A stretch of DNA of 64,000 nucleotides from Flammula alnicola (taxonomy: Eukaryota > Basidiomycota > Agaricomycetes > Agaricales > Strophariaceae). The notes under the pieces are model-generated. The model made no database searches. It saw nothing but the letters and a program-made list of their open reading frames with translations, and had not been told where the DNA came from. Every line of letters begins with the position of its first letter. The stretch's first letter is position 1. Shown here piece after piece: positions 51,484 to 64,000 of this stretch. Both the position numbers and the translations under genes were made by a program. The stretch covers positions 124,001 to 188,000 of the forward strand of contig JADNRV010000099.1 in assembly GCA_015499995.1 (NCBI GenBank), given 5' to 3'.

Positions 51484-53735
51484 ATATTGGCTACGTGTAT
51501 CGAGTTCACCGCATTCATGAAGATTTAAACAATGACCTTAAAGTGACTGAATCCTATGAAAATTTCACCCACTCTGACAGAAAGCAATGCAAGTTCTAGG
51601 CAGATTCCAGGCAATGTAAGAAACACACGCTGTAGCTTTTGTTCTTTCAAACGTATACTCCTAAGGTAAGTAACGGAAGTAAGTAAAGTCCTGCTGATAA
51701 TGTATTCTGACGATATCTCGATCGACTTTATTAATCCCTTTTGTTCCAAGTCTGGAGCATGGGCTACTCTAGATCTCCGAGGCCGATGAGCATGTTACAT
51801 TACAGAAAAAAAATACCCGGTTCTACTTGGTTGGCGCCCAATTGCGTCAATGAGATGAGGGTCCAGATTTACAGTATTGCTTATTTTGGCTATAAATCAG
51901 TGTGGCGCACTTTTGCCAGAATCCCAGTAAGTATCCAGATTCTACGGGCGCTTATAAAACTCGACTTGGGCTGCGACAAGAATTCTGTAATTTATATCTA
52001 CTCATATGCGTCGCTCGCTGGATATGTACATGCGGCACGTCTTTCCGAAGATTCACCAAGTCGTCCATCGACCCTGGACTTGTGGCTCTTCGATGGATTT
52101 ACTCGGGGTCGGCGAGAGTCTGCCTGGTCTCTTTACATAAAGAGGACTCGAGAAAGACAACATCGGCGTAAATATCGGCGTAGTTCGTTCACGCAGCACT
52201 TCGGCGGATCACCGAACGTCAGTGGTAATGATGAATATACATTCAACTTGTAAGTCACGGTGGCCCCCGAAGCACAATTCCTGAGAAGACGTGAGGACCA
52301 CGTTTCAACATCTCCGTAATTCTCCTTGCATAGAGGCCACTCAGCGTCCACTATGCGATTACCTATTCTCTGGGTAGCGATGTTCCGCGGCGATTTTTTC
52401 CGAATGCCTAAGCTTCTGACATTCCGCATTATAGCGACAATAAAAAATGTAAAAGCTGTTGTTCTATCACGACAACCGCGTTAAATACTCAGAGATGAAG
52501 GATAAAGTGTATTTCGTATCATCCTCGGGACTTGTCACCGGTTTGTATGTGGGGTTCCATGCATGGCGTAGATATTCCTGGAGATTATTCAGGTAAGAGG
52601 GACAGATGAACCGCTCTCGTAGAGACTCGTCATCATACGCAGCGCTATACGTATGCACACCAAGATTCCATCTCTGTTCCAAGAGCCCGTATGGAGCGGA
52701 TAGAACGCTCCGAGGTGTTGGAGATATAACTATGGATAGATGCTCGTGCCGTGAAGTTCCAATTATAACTGGCGACAAATCATCTGTCACATACGCACAC
52801 GCTGTCAAAGATTTAGACGCGACAGTCAGAAAGCCAGCATGTCCACGATTCAACTCAATATTGAAGCATTTTATAGGATTTGCACTGCATGACGTTTCCA
52901 ATCGATGAAATGTCACAATCAGGTTCCAAGTTATCTACGGAAGGAAATTTGTTTTCAGAGCAAATGAGGAATAGCATGGTGCATTCAAGCTTTGAATCAC
53001 AAGATATGTGACTTTCGAGACCCCTATTACTTTCTTGCGAACATCGCGAGGTTCTGCGGTTCTTCTTACCAATGGAAAGAAAGATTATGGCAAACTTCAT
53101 TTCTCCACTCGCCGAATGGAAGTCGGCGTCCTCCGGGAGCTCATACCAACGCGGGGAGAATAGGAGATCGAAAAGCATTTAGAAGATGCAGGACGGCGCG
53201 AGTCGCGCGACAGTGCAGAGGGCGGCCGGACCATCTGAAAGAGGTTGTGCATCCGTTTTTGGGGGGACACAAGGTGGACACGCGCCATATTGTATCTGTA
53301 TTGTGAAAAATGGGGTGCATCAGCTGATAGCGATGGTGTGAACAATGGTACATTCGAGAATGATGTCTTCTTGCCTAGCCTTGGGGAAACAGTACGTGCT
53401 TGAGAAATTGGATCACTTGAAGAAGCAATCCACTCTAATCCTCGGCAACGAGTTGCCAATACGGCGGTGATACGATGGGAAGAGATGTGTAGTGAAAGAC
53501 TGGGTGAATCGCAAGCTGAATGTCTCATTGAATACTCGGTATTCGTTGCTTGGTGTAGGACGTATGAGATGCGTAGTAGCGCCTTGAGTAGCGCTGTTGA
53601 AGGATGTGAACTTCGTGTCCAGTGGAAGAGCCAATGGAGACGCGCAGATTATTCTCGGTAAGCAATGCGTCGATCACGTGAGCGTACAAGATCTGCGCCG
53701 GGATCTGAGTAATTAGAAGCGCCTTACTCCAGGAC
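51484..53735. other. gene-poor stretch, 2.2 kb
   Basis: Open frames of 140-170 codons occur on both strands (51,741-52,253 plus; 52,467-52,916 minus; 53,097-53,528 minus). Two lack ATG starts, and none shows a domain, signal peptide or convincing splice partners. I call no gene here, though a fast-evolving one could be missed. Confidence 0.4.
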
Positions 53736-53743
53736 TATATAAA
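53736..53743 (+). promoter_or_regulatory. TATA box of catalase gene
   Basis: TATATAAA lies 61-68 nt upstream of the catalase ATG and is followed by a CT-rich leader (CCCCTATCCTTTCTTTCTCCC). This is the clearest core promoter in the window and suits an inducible, highly expressed gene. Confidence 0.8.
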
Positions 53744-53803
53744 CCAAAATGTCCCATTTCACTCCCCTATCCTTTCTTTCTCCCAACGATATACTCTTTA
53801 GAT

Positions 53804-55904
53804 ATGTCTAACCCACCCCCGGCCTACACTACCTCCAACGGTGCTCCAGTTAACGAGCCATATGCAGCCCAAAAGGCTGGCATCAACGGACCTCTCCTAC
53901 TCCAGGGTATGTTTTCATTAACGCATCGGCGTCATTAATGCTTACCCCATACACGTCATTTAAGACTTCCACCACATCGATCTCCTTGCTCACTTTGATC
54001 ATGAACGTATTCCTGAGCGTGTTGTAAGCGCCTGAATGATTGATAGCCCTCCTAATCTGTCTGATGAGAATGTCTTCAGGTCCACGCCAAGGGTGCTGGT
54101 GCTCATGGTTACTTTGAGGTCACTCACGACCTGAGCGATATCACTTCCCAGACGCTCTTCAAGTCGGTCGGCAAGCAGGTCCGTGCTACCGTCCGTTTCT
54201 CCACCGTCGGAGGCGAGTCTGGTTCAGCCGATACTGCTCGCGATCCTCGTGGGTTCGCTATCAAGCTGAGAACCGATGAGGGTAACTTGGACTGGGTCTT
54301 CAACAACACCCCCGTCTTCTTCATCCGTGACCCCGCCAAATTCCCTCACTTCATCCACACCCAGAAGAGGAACCCACACTCTCACTTGAAGGATGCTGAT
54401 ATGTTCTGGGTATGCTCTTTCTCCTCTTTGACCATCTCATAATTACTTACAAACACTTCATATTTAGGATTACCTCTCTCAAAACCCAGAATCAATCCAC
54501 CAGATCATGATTCTCTTCTCTGATCGCGGAACACCCGACGGCTACCACAACCAGCACGGTTACTCTGGCCACACATTCAAGTGGCTCAAGGACGATGGCA
54601 GCTTCGTGTACACGCAAGTTCATCTCCGCGCGGCAAAGGGATTCAAGGTATGTATTAGGATCAGATCTCCCACATTGATTCGGCTGCTGATAACAACTGG
54701 CTTCTCTCTCTCAGACTCTTGACAATGCCACTGCTACTCGTCTTGCTGGAGAGAACCCAGAGTATGGAATTGAGTCCTTGTTCAACACCATCAAGGCTGG
54801 TGATTTCCCAACATGGAACGTCTACGTTGTAAGTCTCCCTTCGTGTATTCTTAGGGCGAGTGGGAACGAACGTTCATAATATTTTTAATAGCAAACCATG
54901 ACCCCACAACAAGCTGAGAAATTCCGCTACAATGTCCTTGATCTTACCAAGGTCTGGCCTCATGCCGAATTCCCTCTGCGCCCCATCGGAAAGCTTGTTC
55001 TCAACGAGTACCCGCAAAACTACTTCGCAGAGATCGAACAGGTAAAACAATCGTTGTGAAAATTCAAAACTGTCCTTATCTTACCCATTTTCCAGGCTGC
55101 TTTCTCTCCCTCGCATCTCATCCCGTACATTGAGGCCTCCGCCGATCCCGTCCTCCAGTCGCGTCTCTTCTCCTACCCCGACACCCACCGCCACCGTCTC
55201 GGCGTCAACTACCAACAACTGCCCGTCAACGCGCCCATCGTCCCTGTCAACAACTTCCAACGCGCCGGTGCTGGCACCTTCATTTCCCAGGGCAGCCGCC
55301 CCAACTACCAGAGCAGCATCCAGCCACTGTCGTACTCCGCCAAGAAGGCGACCATCGACTCCAGCATCCATGACACCGAGCGCGTGGCCCGCCACGAGGC
55401 TTTCGTCGGCGGTGCTTGGAGAGATCTGAGCGAGATCACCGAACGTAAGTGTTATTCCAGGTTCTTGGATACTTCTTGTTAACAATCTCTGTGTCCATCG
55501 ATATATATACATATAGTCGACTTTGAGCAGCCCCGCGCCTTGTGGAGCAAGGTATGGAATGACCAACAGAGGGAGGCCTACGTCCAGAACGTCGCCGGAC
55601 ACTTCAAGGGCGTCACGAGTCCCGAGGTTAAGGCCAGGCAACGTAAGCCAATCTCGTTAATCATACTCATAACATTCCTCACTGATTGCGATACATCTAG
55701 TGTCTGTGTGGGCCGCTGTCGACCAAGGCTTGTCCAACCGCATCGCCGCTGCCGTCGGCCATCCGCCCGTGAAGCCCCTCGCGGTGAAGCCAGCTGGCGA
55801 GGCCGTCAAGTACCGTGCCAATCTCGGGTTCGCATTTACATTCCTCGGAAGGCTGTAATCGCACCTTTCTAATAAGCGTTCCTTTTTGTAGATTCAAGTT
55901 CTAA
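53804..55904 (+). CDS. monofunctional heme catalase
   Basis: A catalase of the small-subunit type that splits hydrogen peroxide; roughly 505 residues in about ten exons. The distal His is in [19 protein letters not shown] and the distal Asn in [15 protein letters not shown]. The proximal heme Tyr lies in [20 protein letters not shown]. The segment [20 protein letters not shown] is also typical. No signal peptide is seen at [20 protein letters not shown], so it is intracellular. The C-terminus ends LGFKF after a last intron, with no classical SKL-type peroxisomal signal. There is no C-terminal flavodoxin-like domain, unlike large-subunit catalases. A TATA box precedes it. Confidence 0.96.
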
Positions 55905-56221
55905 GCAAAGAGGAGAAGTGGGAGAAAGAAAGTGCTCTTGGACGGGAAGGATCAGGCTTTGATCACGCTCGCTACACACGTTCTGGCCGAGAAAGAAACA
56001 TTCATGTATTATGTAACTCCGTCCAATGTATAAAATTGACAATGTTGTTGTACACCATGGTTCAACTACTTACTGGCAGCGAATCCATTTAAAATCGTAT
56101 AGAATGAGACAAGGTTGATTGTTGCCCTTAATTTGCATAGAATCGACTGGAAGTCCGAGAATATAGCATTTCCAAAATGCAATGGAGAAGAGATAACATA
56201 AGGAATGATAACATCAGTTGT
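55905..56221. other. intergenic between convergent genes
   Basis: 317 bp holding the 3' ends of the catalase and Mtr4 genes. Nothing else is seen. Confidence 0.5.
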
Positions 56222-59200
56222 CTACAGATAGAGGGATGAACAAAAGATAACAGAGTTCGGTCTCTCCAGCATCTCAGACGCCTTTTCAAACTTCTCCTTC
56301 AGCTCAGAGTTCCCGATGACCTTCGCGGCCTGTGCCATTTGTCTGAGCAGCTCGCTCAGTCGTCTAAACACACGGATGAGACTGCCTTCAAACTGATCGG
56401 TAAGCTGTGAAAATCGAGGATGAGTTATGTCAGTTATTGTCCGGTAGAACCGAACGACGATGGTACAAACCTTGCAGATTTCAGAGAAAGACGCCCCGCG
56501 GCACCACTGAACGACGGCGTCCATGAGTTCTACTTTGAATGAGGACACGTATTCGTCCTCGTCGACAGGTAGCTTGGACTCCTTGGACACCTTAGCTATC
56601 CGTCTGGCAATCTCTTGCATGACGCGAAGGGGTGCAGCCAGCTCCTCCTTCAGTTTCGTGGCTTGTTCGCTCTATCCAAGAAAAAATGTTGAGGCAATCA
56701 TTTAGTGTGATGATGACAGGGATAGCTGACCTTCTCTGCAAACACGAAGCAACTGAGAAGGGCAGCACATTGCTCTGGCGATAGCGGATTGAAAACACCA
56801 TTAAAGATCAACTCTGTTAGGAGCAGCTCATCTCCCGAGCTGATCTCGCACGCCACTCTTCCTTTCATGTCGACGATGTCAGCGGAGGTAGTGAAAGCCA
56901 GACGCCGCAGCACGCGCTTGCGACACTTGAGCTCCTCCAGTTGCAGGACGTCGTGGGTCGCCTGTATACGTTTTTTGAGATTGCGGATACGCTCTTGGCT
57001 CTCCTTCTTCTTCGAGAACAAAGTGTAAAGTTCAGGCAGTCTTGGGTCCGTATGCAAAGGACTTGAGAACATTTTCTGTTCCATTGCTGCGATTTTCTAT
57101 GGCGAACTCATTCGATACGCACTGAAATAGGTAAGACGGAGAACTACGCACCTTGACTAGCTCTTTAAACTTATCATCCTTGATGCCCATGTTTTCAATG
57201 GGATCCAGCAGCGCGACCCCATCTGGGAACCGCCGATGAACCTCCAAAACACTCTTCCACACCGTTTCGCGAGCTTGATCTTGTCGAAGATCTTTTGGAA
57301 GGAATACACGTATATGGCTGATACCGTCGATTGTCGACAGTAAAACAGGCACCACTAGGGGTACTCCTTTTTGGCCTGCTGCACAAGGCTGGATGCCGGC
57401 AGGGGTGGGCGTTACGTTGGTTCGGTCCTTCGGCGGAATGCCACCTGGAGTGCAATTTAGGAGGACATCAACAATATATTGTTCATGAGGCGGCAGCTCC
57501 TCAGGCTTTGGTCCTGCTTTGTTCTGAAATAGTCGTTAGTTAGAGGCAAAACTAAGAAAAGAGATAGAAACACACCTTTGGCGGCACACGCTTTTCATAA
57601 TTTATAACAACTCCCCATCCGAAGTCGAGCTTCTGGTGTTTTACTTTGACTAATCGACCAGGTTGCAAGAAAGGAAGTGAATATGTTGGGTGGGTGATGA
57701 CTTCTCGGAAATCGGCAACCATTTGATCAAGCTGTTGCCGGTAGTCATAGTATTGCGAGACGAGGGCTTCATCAGGGATGGTGGTCGAGCTTCGTGCTTC
57801 CTCTTCCTTTTTCAGCTCTATGCCAAAGGATCAGCAAGAGACGAGAGTATAACATGGAATAAGCGTACCATCTTCCAGCATAGGGATACCAGCGCTGCTT
57901 TGAAATTGGAAGAAGCATCGTTCGAGCATGAACTCTGGACTGATACCTTCCACCTTCATCAGGTTCAGAATCATGTTGTAGCCAAGATGGAAAGCCGAAT
58001 CCAATCTATCCGCCTCGCCCTTGACCATCTCTTTGGCAGCATTTGGGTCCAATTTCTCGTCGCACATCATGATAACGACACCCCGGTCATCCAAGCCTCG
58101 ACGTCCAGCACGTCCGGACATTTGGATATATTCACCGGAAGATATGTTTCTGAATTCCCGTCCATCGAATTTCCGTGTAGATGTGAAGACCACAGTTTTT
58201 GCAGGCATGTTTAGACCAATAGAGAAAGTTTCCGTGGCGAAAAGAACTTTGATGAGGCCTTCTTGGAAGAGAATTTCGATGACTTCTTTGAGGATGGGAA
58301 GGAGTCCACCGTGATGGATGCCAATGCCGCGACGTAGAAGAGGGAGGAGATTAGTGATTTGCGGCAGCTGTCGGTCGTCCTGCGCGAGGTTCTCGATGGC
58401 ATTGTTGAAAATGTTCGAAATGAGATCTTGTTCCTCTGTCGAATTGAACTCGAATTTTGATAACGTAAGTGCAAGGCCTTCACATTCTCGTTTGCTGAAC
58501 GAGAACACAATGACAGGATTATAGTTTTTCAGCATAATCATTTTGATGATTTTGGATATATCAGACGGTCCTGCAATATTATCAGCAATTAGATGATCAT
58601 GAAGCTATAGTCGTATACCTTTCTTGTCGCCGCCTTTCTTTGTCTTTCCCTTCTTTCCCTTTCCACCCTTTGAATCAGCAGGATCCTCGCCCATGCTGTC
58701 TTGAAGCTTCCCCATCGCCTTGCTGAAATTGTCTTCTCGGAACTCGCCCTTTTCGTTAACCACGAGGTAGATACCTTCGCCTCCCGCGGGGAAAAGATAA
58801 TGTTGTAGCGGAGTTGGTCGGAAGTCTGTATAAACGACATGACAGGGTTGCTCGTGCGACTTGCAGATCCACTCGGCAAATTGCATGGCGTTTGGAATGG
58901 TGGCAGAGAGAAAGACGTAGCGGACAGTGTGAGGTAAAAGGATAATGGTCTCTTCCCAAACAACACCACGTTCCTTGTCGCGCATATAATGGATTTCGTC
59001 GAAAATGACCCATGCTACTTCGCGCATAATCTCGGATCCTCGGTATAACATTGAACGCAAAATCTGTAGAATACCGTGAGTTTGGCATCCTTTAAAAAGG
59101 AAGGGACCATTCTATTTACCTCAGTAGTCATTACAAGACAGGTCGCGGAGGGATTGATTGTTACATCTCCAGTCATTAGACCGACGTCGCCGAATTCAGC

Positions 59201-59947
59201 CAACATTTCACGATACTTCTGATTGCTCAGTGCCTACAGATCTTAATGTAAATGGCTTCATGGTTGGACGCTCAAACGGATAAGAACCTTGATTGGACTC
59301 GTGTAAATGACTCTCTGTTTTCTATTGAGACACTGGGCAATGGCATATTCTGCTACAACGGTTTTTCCAGCACTAGTATGCGCGGAAACAAGGACACTCT
59401 CGTTCCGTTGTATCGCATACACAGACACCTTTTGAAACGGATCAAGTTCGAACTTGTATTCGCGGTCAGGCTTTGTGGGAGGGACGTGTTTGGATATTGG
59501 GACATAGTTGTAGCCAGGTGGGACCGCCACTTGATGACGAACCTATCAACAACATCGTGTAAGTCGTAAACCGACAAAATAGTGGAGATAACACACCTGA
59601 TGTTTGAGTTCCAACCGCGAACCAGCCTCGGCGGTGCCTGTCAAGCCAGCACTTGCTGCTACTTCCCGCTTTGCCTCGGTCTCGAAATCATCCAAAACGA
59701 CAGGCTTTGGTGAAGATAGCCTAGGCCTCTTGGGGGCAGAAGGTCCTGCCCCGTTCATATTCACATCGGCATCGTTGCCGTTAGCGTGTTGAACACCGTC
59801 CGACTCGATTGGTGGAGGGGTCTGTATTTTTCGTTTTTGTAAACTCTTTGATGTCTGCGGAGCGTGTTCGACCTCCATGGCATCTTCATTGTTTTCATTA
59901 TCCTCGGTCGCATCTTCGAGAAATGAAAAGAGGTCGTTGGAGTTCAT
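56222..59947 (-). CDS. MTR4: exosome RNA helicase Mtr4/Dob1
   Basis: A Ski2-like DExH RNA helicase that feeds RNA to the nuclear exosome as part of TRAMP-type complexes; roughly 1,050 residues. The N-terminus [20 protein letters not shown] is acidic and disordered. Motif I is [17 protein letters not shown], motif II is [12 protein letters not shown], motif III is [16 protein letters not shown] and motif VI is [14 protein letters not shown]. The arch/KOW domain includes [20 protein letters not shown]. The C-terminal helical domain ends [13 protein letters not shown], the usual Mtr4 terminus. A Lys/Gly-rich insert ([16 protein letters not shown]) separates the two RecA domains. Exons join cleanly. 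An in-frame upstream Met at 59,977 is possible, but the proposed start matches the family better. Confidence 0.95.
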
Positions 59948-60639
59948 GGTAGAAAATGTTTTCAAGGAAGTTGTCACGCCCGCGTTACATCTATAACGTG
60001 ACTAAGTATCCCGATCAAAAGTTAGGATCTTATCTTATCTGGAAAACGCATACATAAAACCCTGATTCGTACATGGGCGTATTTCAATTTGCAGATACAT
60101 CTATATCTATATTCGCGCTAAGTTTCCCACGCGTACCCATCGTGTCAGAATCGCTTGCGAGGCCCAAATTTCAGCTTAAGCTGAGTTTTTTGGCACTAAA
60201 AGGGAGCTTCGGAGGTTTCTTCATCCTCCTGCAGCTAAGAATTTGAGATCGTCGAGAGCTTTCAGGTGCAGGGGCGCGTTCTTCTGCTGTTTATATGTTT
60301 GGCATCAGCATCCGCTTACGTAAGGCATTCAGTGCTCCACTTCTTTTGCCGAGCCGCTTACGATGCAAATGTGAGTGGGATACTATAGTCATTCTGCCAG
60401 TCCCAATTCATAACCCAGGCTGTCATTAGTACATGCACCTCCAACTCAGGGTTCCTAAATATATGAAGAGATTTCTCCAGTGGACCAAGCCGACCAGTAC
60501 AGTAACCTATGTAAGTACAACTTTAAGCAATTCTGATTCAGCGAGGATCCGTGCGGAGCACGGAGATGCGCTAGTACACATATATATGATACTGTATTGC
60601 ATCCTCCATCGGTTCTGACAAAAAAATAAAATTCTTTCT
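59948..60639. other. intergenic, Mtr4 promoter
   Basis: 692 bp between the Mtr4 start and the chitinase stop. A 61-codon plus-strand frame has no features. An imperfect palindrome, AGCTTAAGCT, lies at about 60,173. No gene is seen. Confidence 0.45.
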
Positions 60640-63029
<2,390 letters not shown>

Positions 63030-63788
63030 GTTACGAGCTGCAATTAGATAGAGATGTGTCGAGAACGTACTGGCTGGGAAACTAGGTATGTCTTCTTCGT
63101 AGGGTATTTGTAGTTTTACAGAAAGCTCCCAGGCAGGTAAGAGAAGAGAGCATTAACCAATGCATGCGGTGTCCATTGATTCCTGTGGCCAGACAAACAG
63201 AACGCATGGTGGCTCAGATGCTTCCTTGCTACTAAGTATGTGCGGGCCAGCCAAGTCAGCCACAATTATACCGAATCAGCCGACGGTAGCCCATGCGTCA
63301 AATGAAGATATTTTTGGAGACAAGGCCAGCTTTCAACGACAGAGTTCCTAGATAGATTCTTCTAAATTGGCCATACTCGACTACAAGTGTGATATTCTCT
63401 TGAGCTTTAGTCGTTCGTTGTCTTTTGGCTTTCTGAGACCCTCGTCAAGGCATTCAAAGTCAAAGGTTTCAGATAACAAGTAATCGGAGCAACTAGCACA
63501 GTGGTGTATCGTCGCTAGATAACAGAAGAGAGACCATTTTGGGCCCTTGCTCTCCTGGTCAAGCTAGGGAAAGTGAAACGGAAAGTACGGGTGTATATCC
63601 AAACTTGTAGAAATCCATAGATCAAGGCTCGATAGAAGCATGGCGGATCACATGGAAAGTATATATCGTATGATGCCCAAGAAGCGTTTAGGGTTTGTTA
63701 GCCAGACTTGTGTATCATGCGACATGTTGAAGGAGAAAGTCAGACTGAAAAGGAATCAAAACATTGTCATGACAAAGTTGTTGGTAAT

Positions 63789-63808
63789 CGGAGTTAACCG
63801 GAGTTAAC
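63789..63808. repeat. 10-bp tandem duplication (CGGAGTTAAC x2)
   Basis: Two perfect adjacent copies. Confidence 0.8.
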
Positions 63809-63857
63809 ATAACACGCGGCTCACGGGAGAGATTCCTTATAAGTGACTCATTTGAAG

Positions 63858-63876
63858 TCGCTGGCCCTCGCTGGCC
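63858..63876. repeat. 10-bp-period tandem duplication (TCGCTGGCCC/TCGCTGGCC)
   Basis: Two adjacent copies; the second lacks the final C. Confidence 0.75.
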
Positions 63877-63905
63877 ATGCTTCAGGACCTTCAGGTTGAT
63901 ATTTC

Positions 63906-63925
63906 TCCCCTTGCATCCCCTTGCA
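63906..63925. repeat. 10-bp tandem duplication (TCCCCTTGCA x2)
   Basis: Two perfect adjacent copies. The CCCCT core resembles the yeast stress-response element, which may be coincidence. Confidence 0.75.
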
Positions 63926-64000
63926 TGTACCTTCACTCAGCTTCTCTCCCGTGGCCTATCTACCGGTAGATGTACCCTCCGCATCCGACCTTTTAAAAGT

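Larger units (their letters stand above)
63030..64000. promoter_or_regulatory. chitinase upstream region, right edge
   Basis: About 970 bp upstream of the chitinase start. It contains three separate perfect 10-bp tandem duplications near the right end. No protein-like frame or RNA gene is seen. Confidence 0.45.

Noticed and set aside
52467..52916. 149-codon minus-strand frame
   Set aside because: It opens with GTG rather than ATG, has no domain and no clear splice partner. It could be an exon of a fast-evolving gene, but I cannot support it.
53097..53528. 143-codon minus-strand frame with ATG
   Set aside because: Ser/Arg-rich with no domain or signal, and it lies close to the catalase promoter. 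Not enough for a gene call.
55081..55641. 186-codon minus-strand frame
   Set aside because: It is antisense to catalase exons and reads as Gly/Val/Asp-rich shadow sequence.

Overview
The window reads as nuclear DNA of a filamentous basidiomycete, most likely a mushroom-forming agaricomycete. Nearly every gene is broken by many short introns of about 50-65 nt with GT-AG ends and CTNAC-like branch sites. The gene set is fungal: a Ppo-type fatty acid dioxygenase, a GH18 chitinase with a chitin-binding tail, a Kre9/Knh1-like GPI protein, a UbiA-type enzyme and a microsomal P450. There are no operons, phage genes or CRISPR arrays. Gene identities below come from spliced reading frames assembled by eye. 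Exon joins and starts are inferences; conserved motifs are read directly.

Left block (1-21,350, almost all on the minus strand): a Ypk1/Gad8-like AGC kinase, a Cid1-like nucleotidyltransferase with a mitochondrial-type N-terminus, a class II myosin heavy chain, a Ppo dioxygenase whose P450-like half lacks the heme-thiolate cysteine, the SNARE Ykt6 and a DUF985 cupin. Centre (21,900-38,450): a four-span membrane protein, a site-2 protease, ribosomal protein eL38, a P5A-type ATPase (Spf1) with four single-base frameshifts, a 368-bp MITE-like element with a 10-bp target duplication, eIF3 subunit L, an intron-containing tRNA-Gly(GCC), an RBM18-like RNA-binding protein, a 2.2-kb gene-poor stretch and mitoribosomal mS33.

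Accessory block (38,900-44,950): a microsomal P450, a decayed LINE RNase H fragment and a UbiA-type membrane prenyltransferase/terpene-cyclase-like gene. P450 and UbiA genes together resemble a small specialised-metabolism pair. Right block (46,100-63,030): dihydrolipoamide dehydrogenase, a GPI wall protein, ribosomal protein uL14, a 2.5-kb gene-poor stretch, a catalase with a clear TATA box, the exosome helicase Mtr4 and a chitinase.

Most genes are housekeeping. I found no convincing wholly new multi-gene system. The observations most worth following are the cysteine-less Ppo P450 domain, the MITE, the frameshifted Spf1, the P450/UbiA pair, three GC-AG introns (one directly after the eL38 start codon) and two short spliced reading frames with no recognised family.
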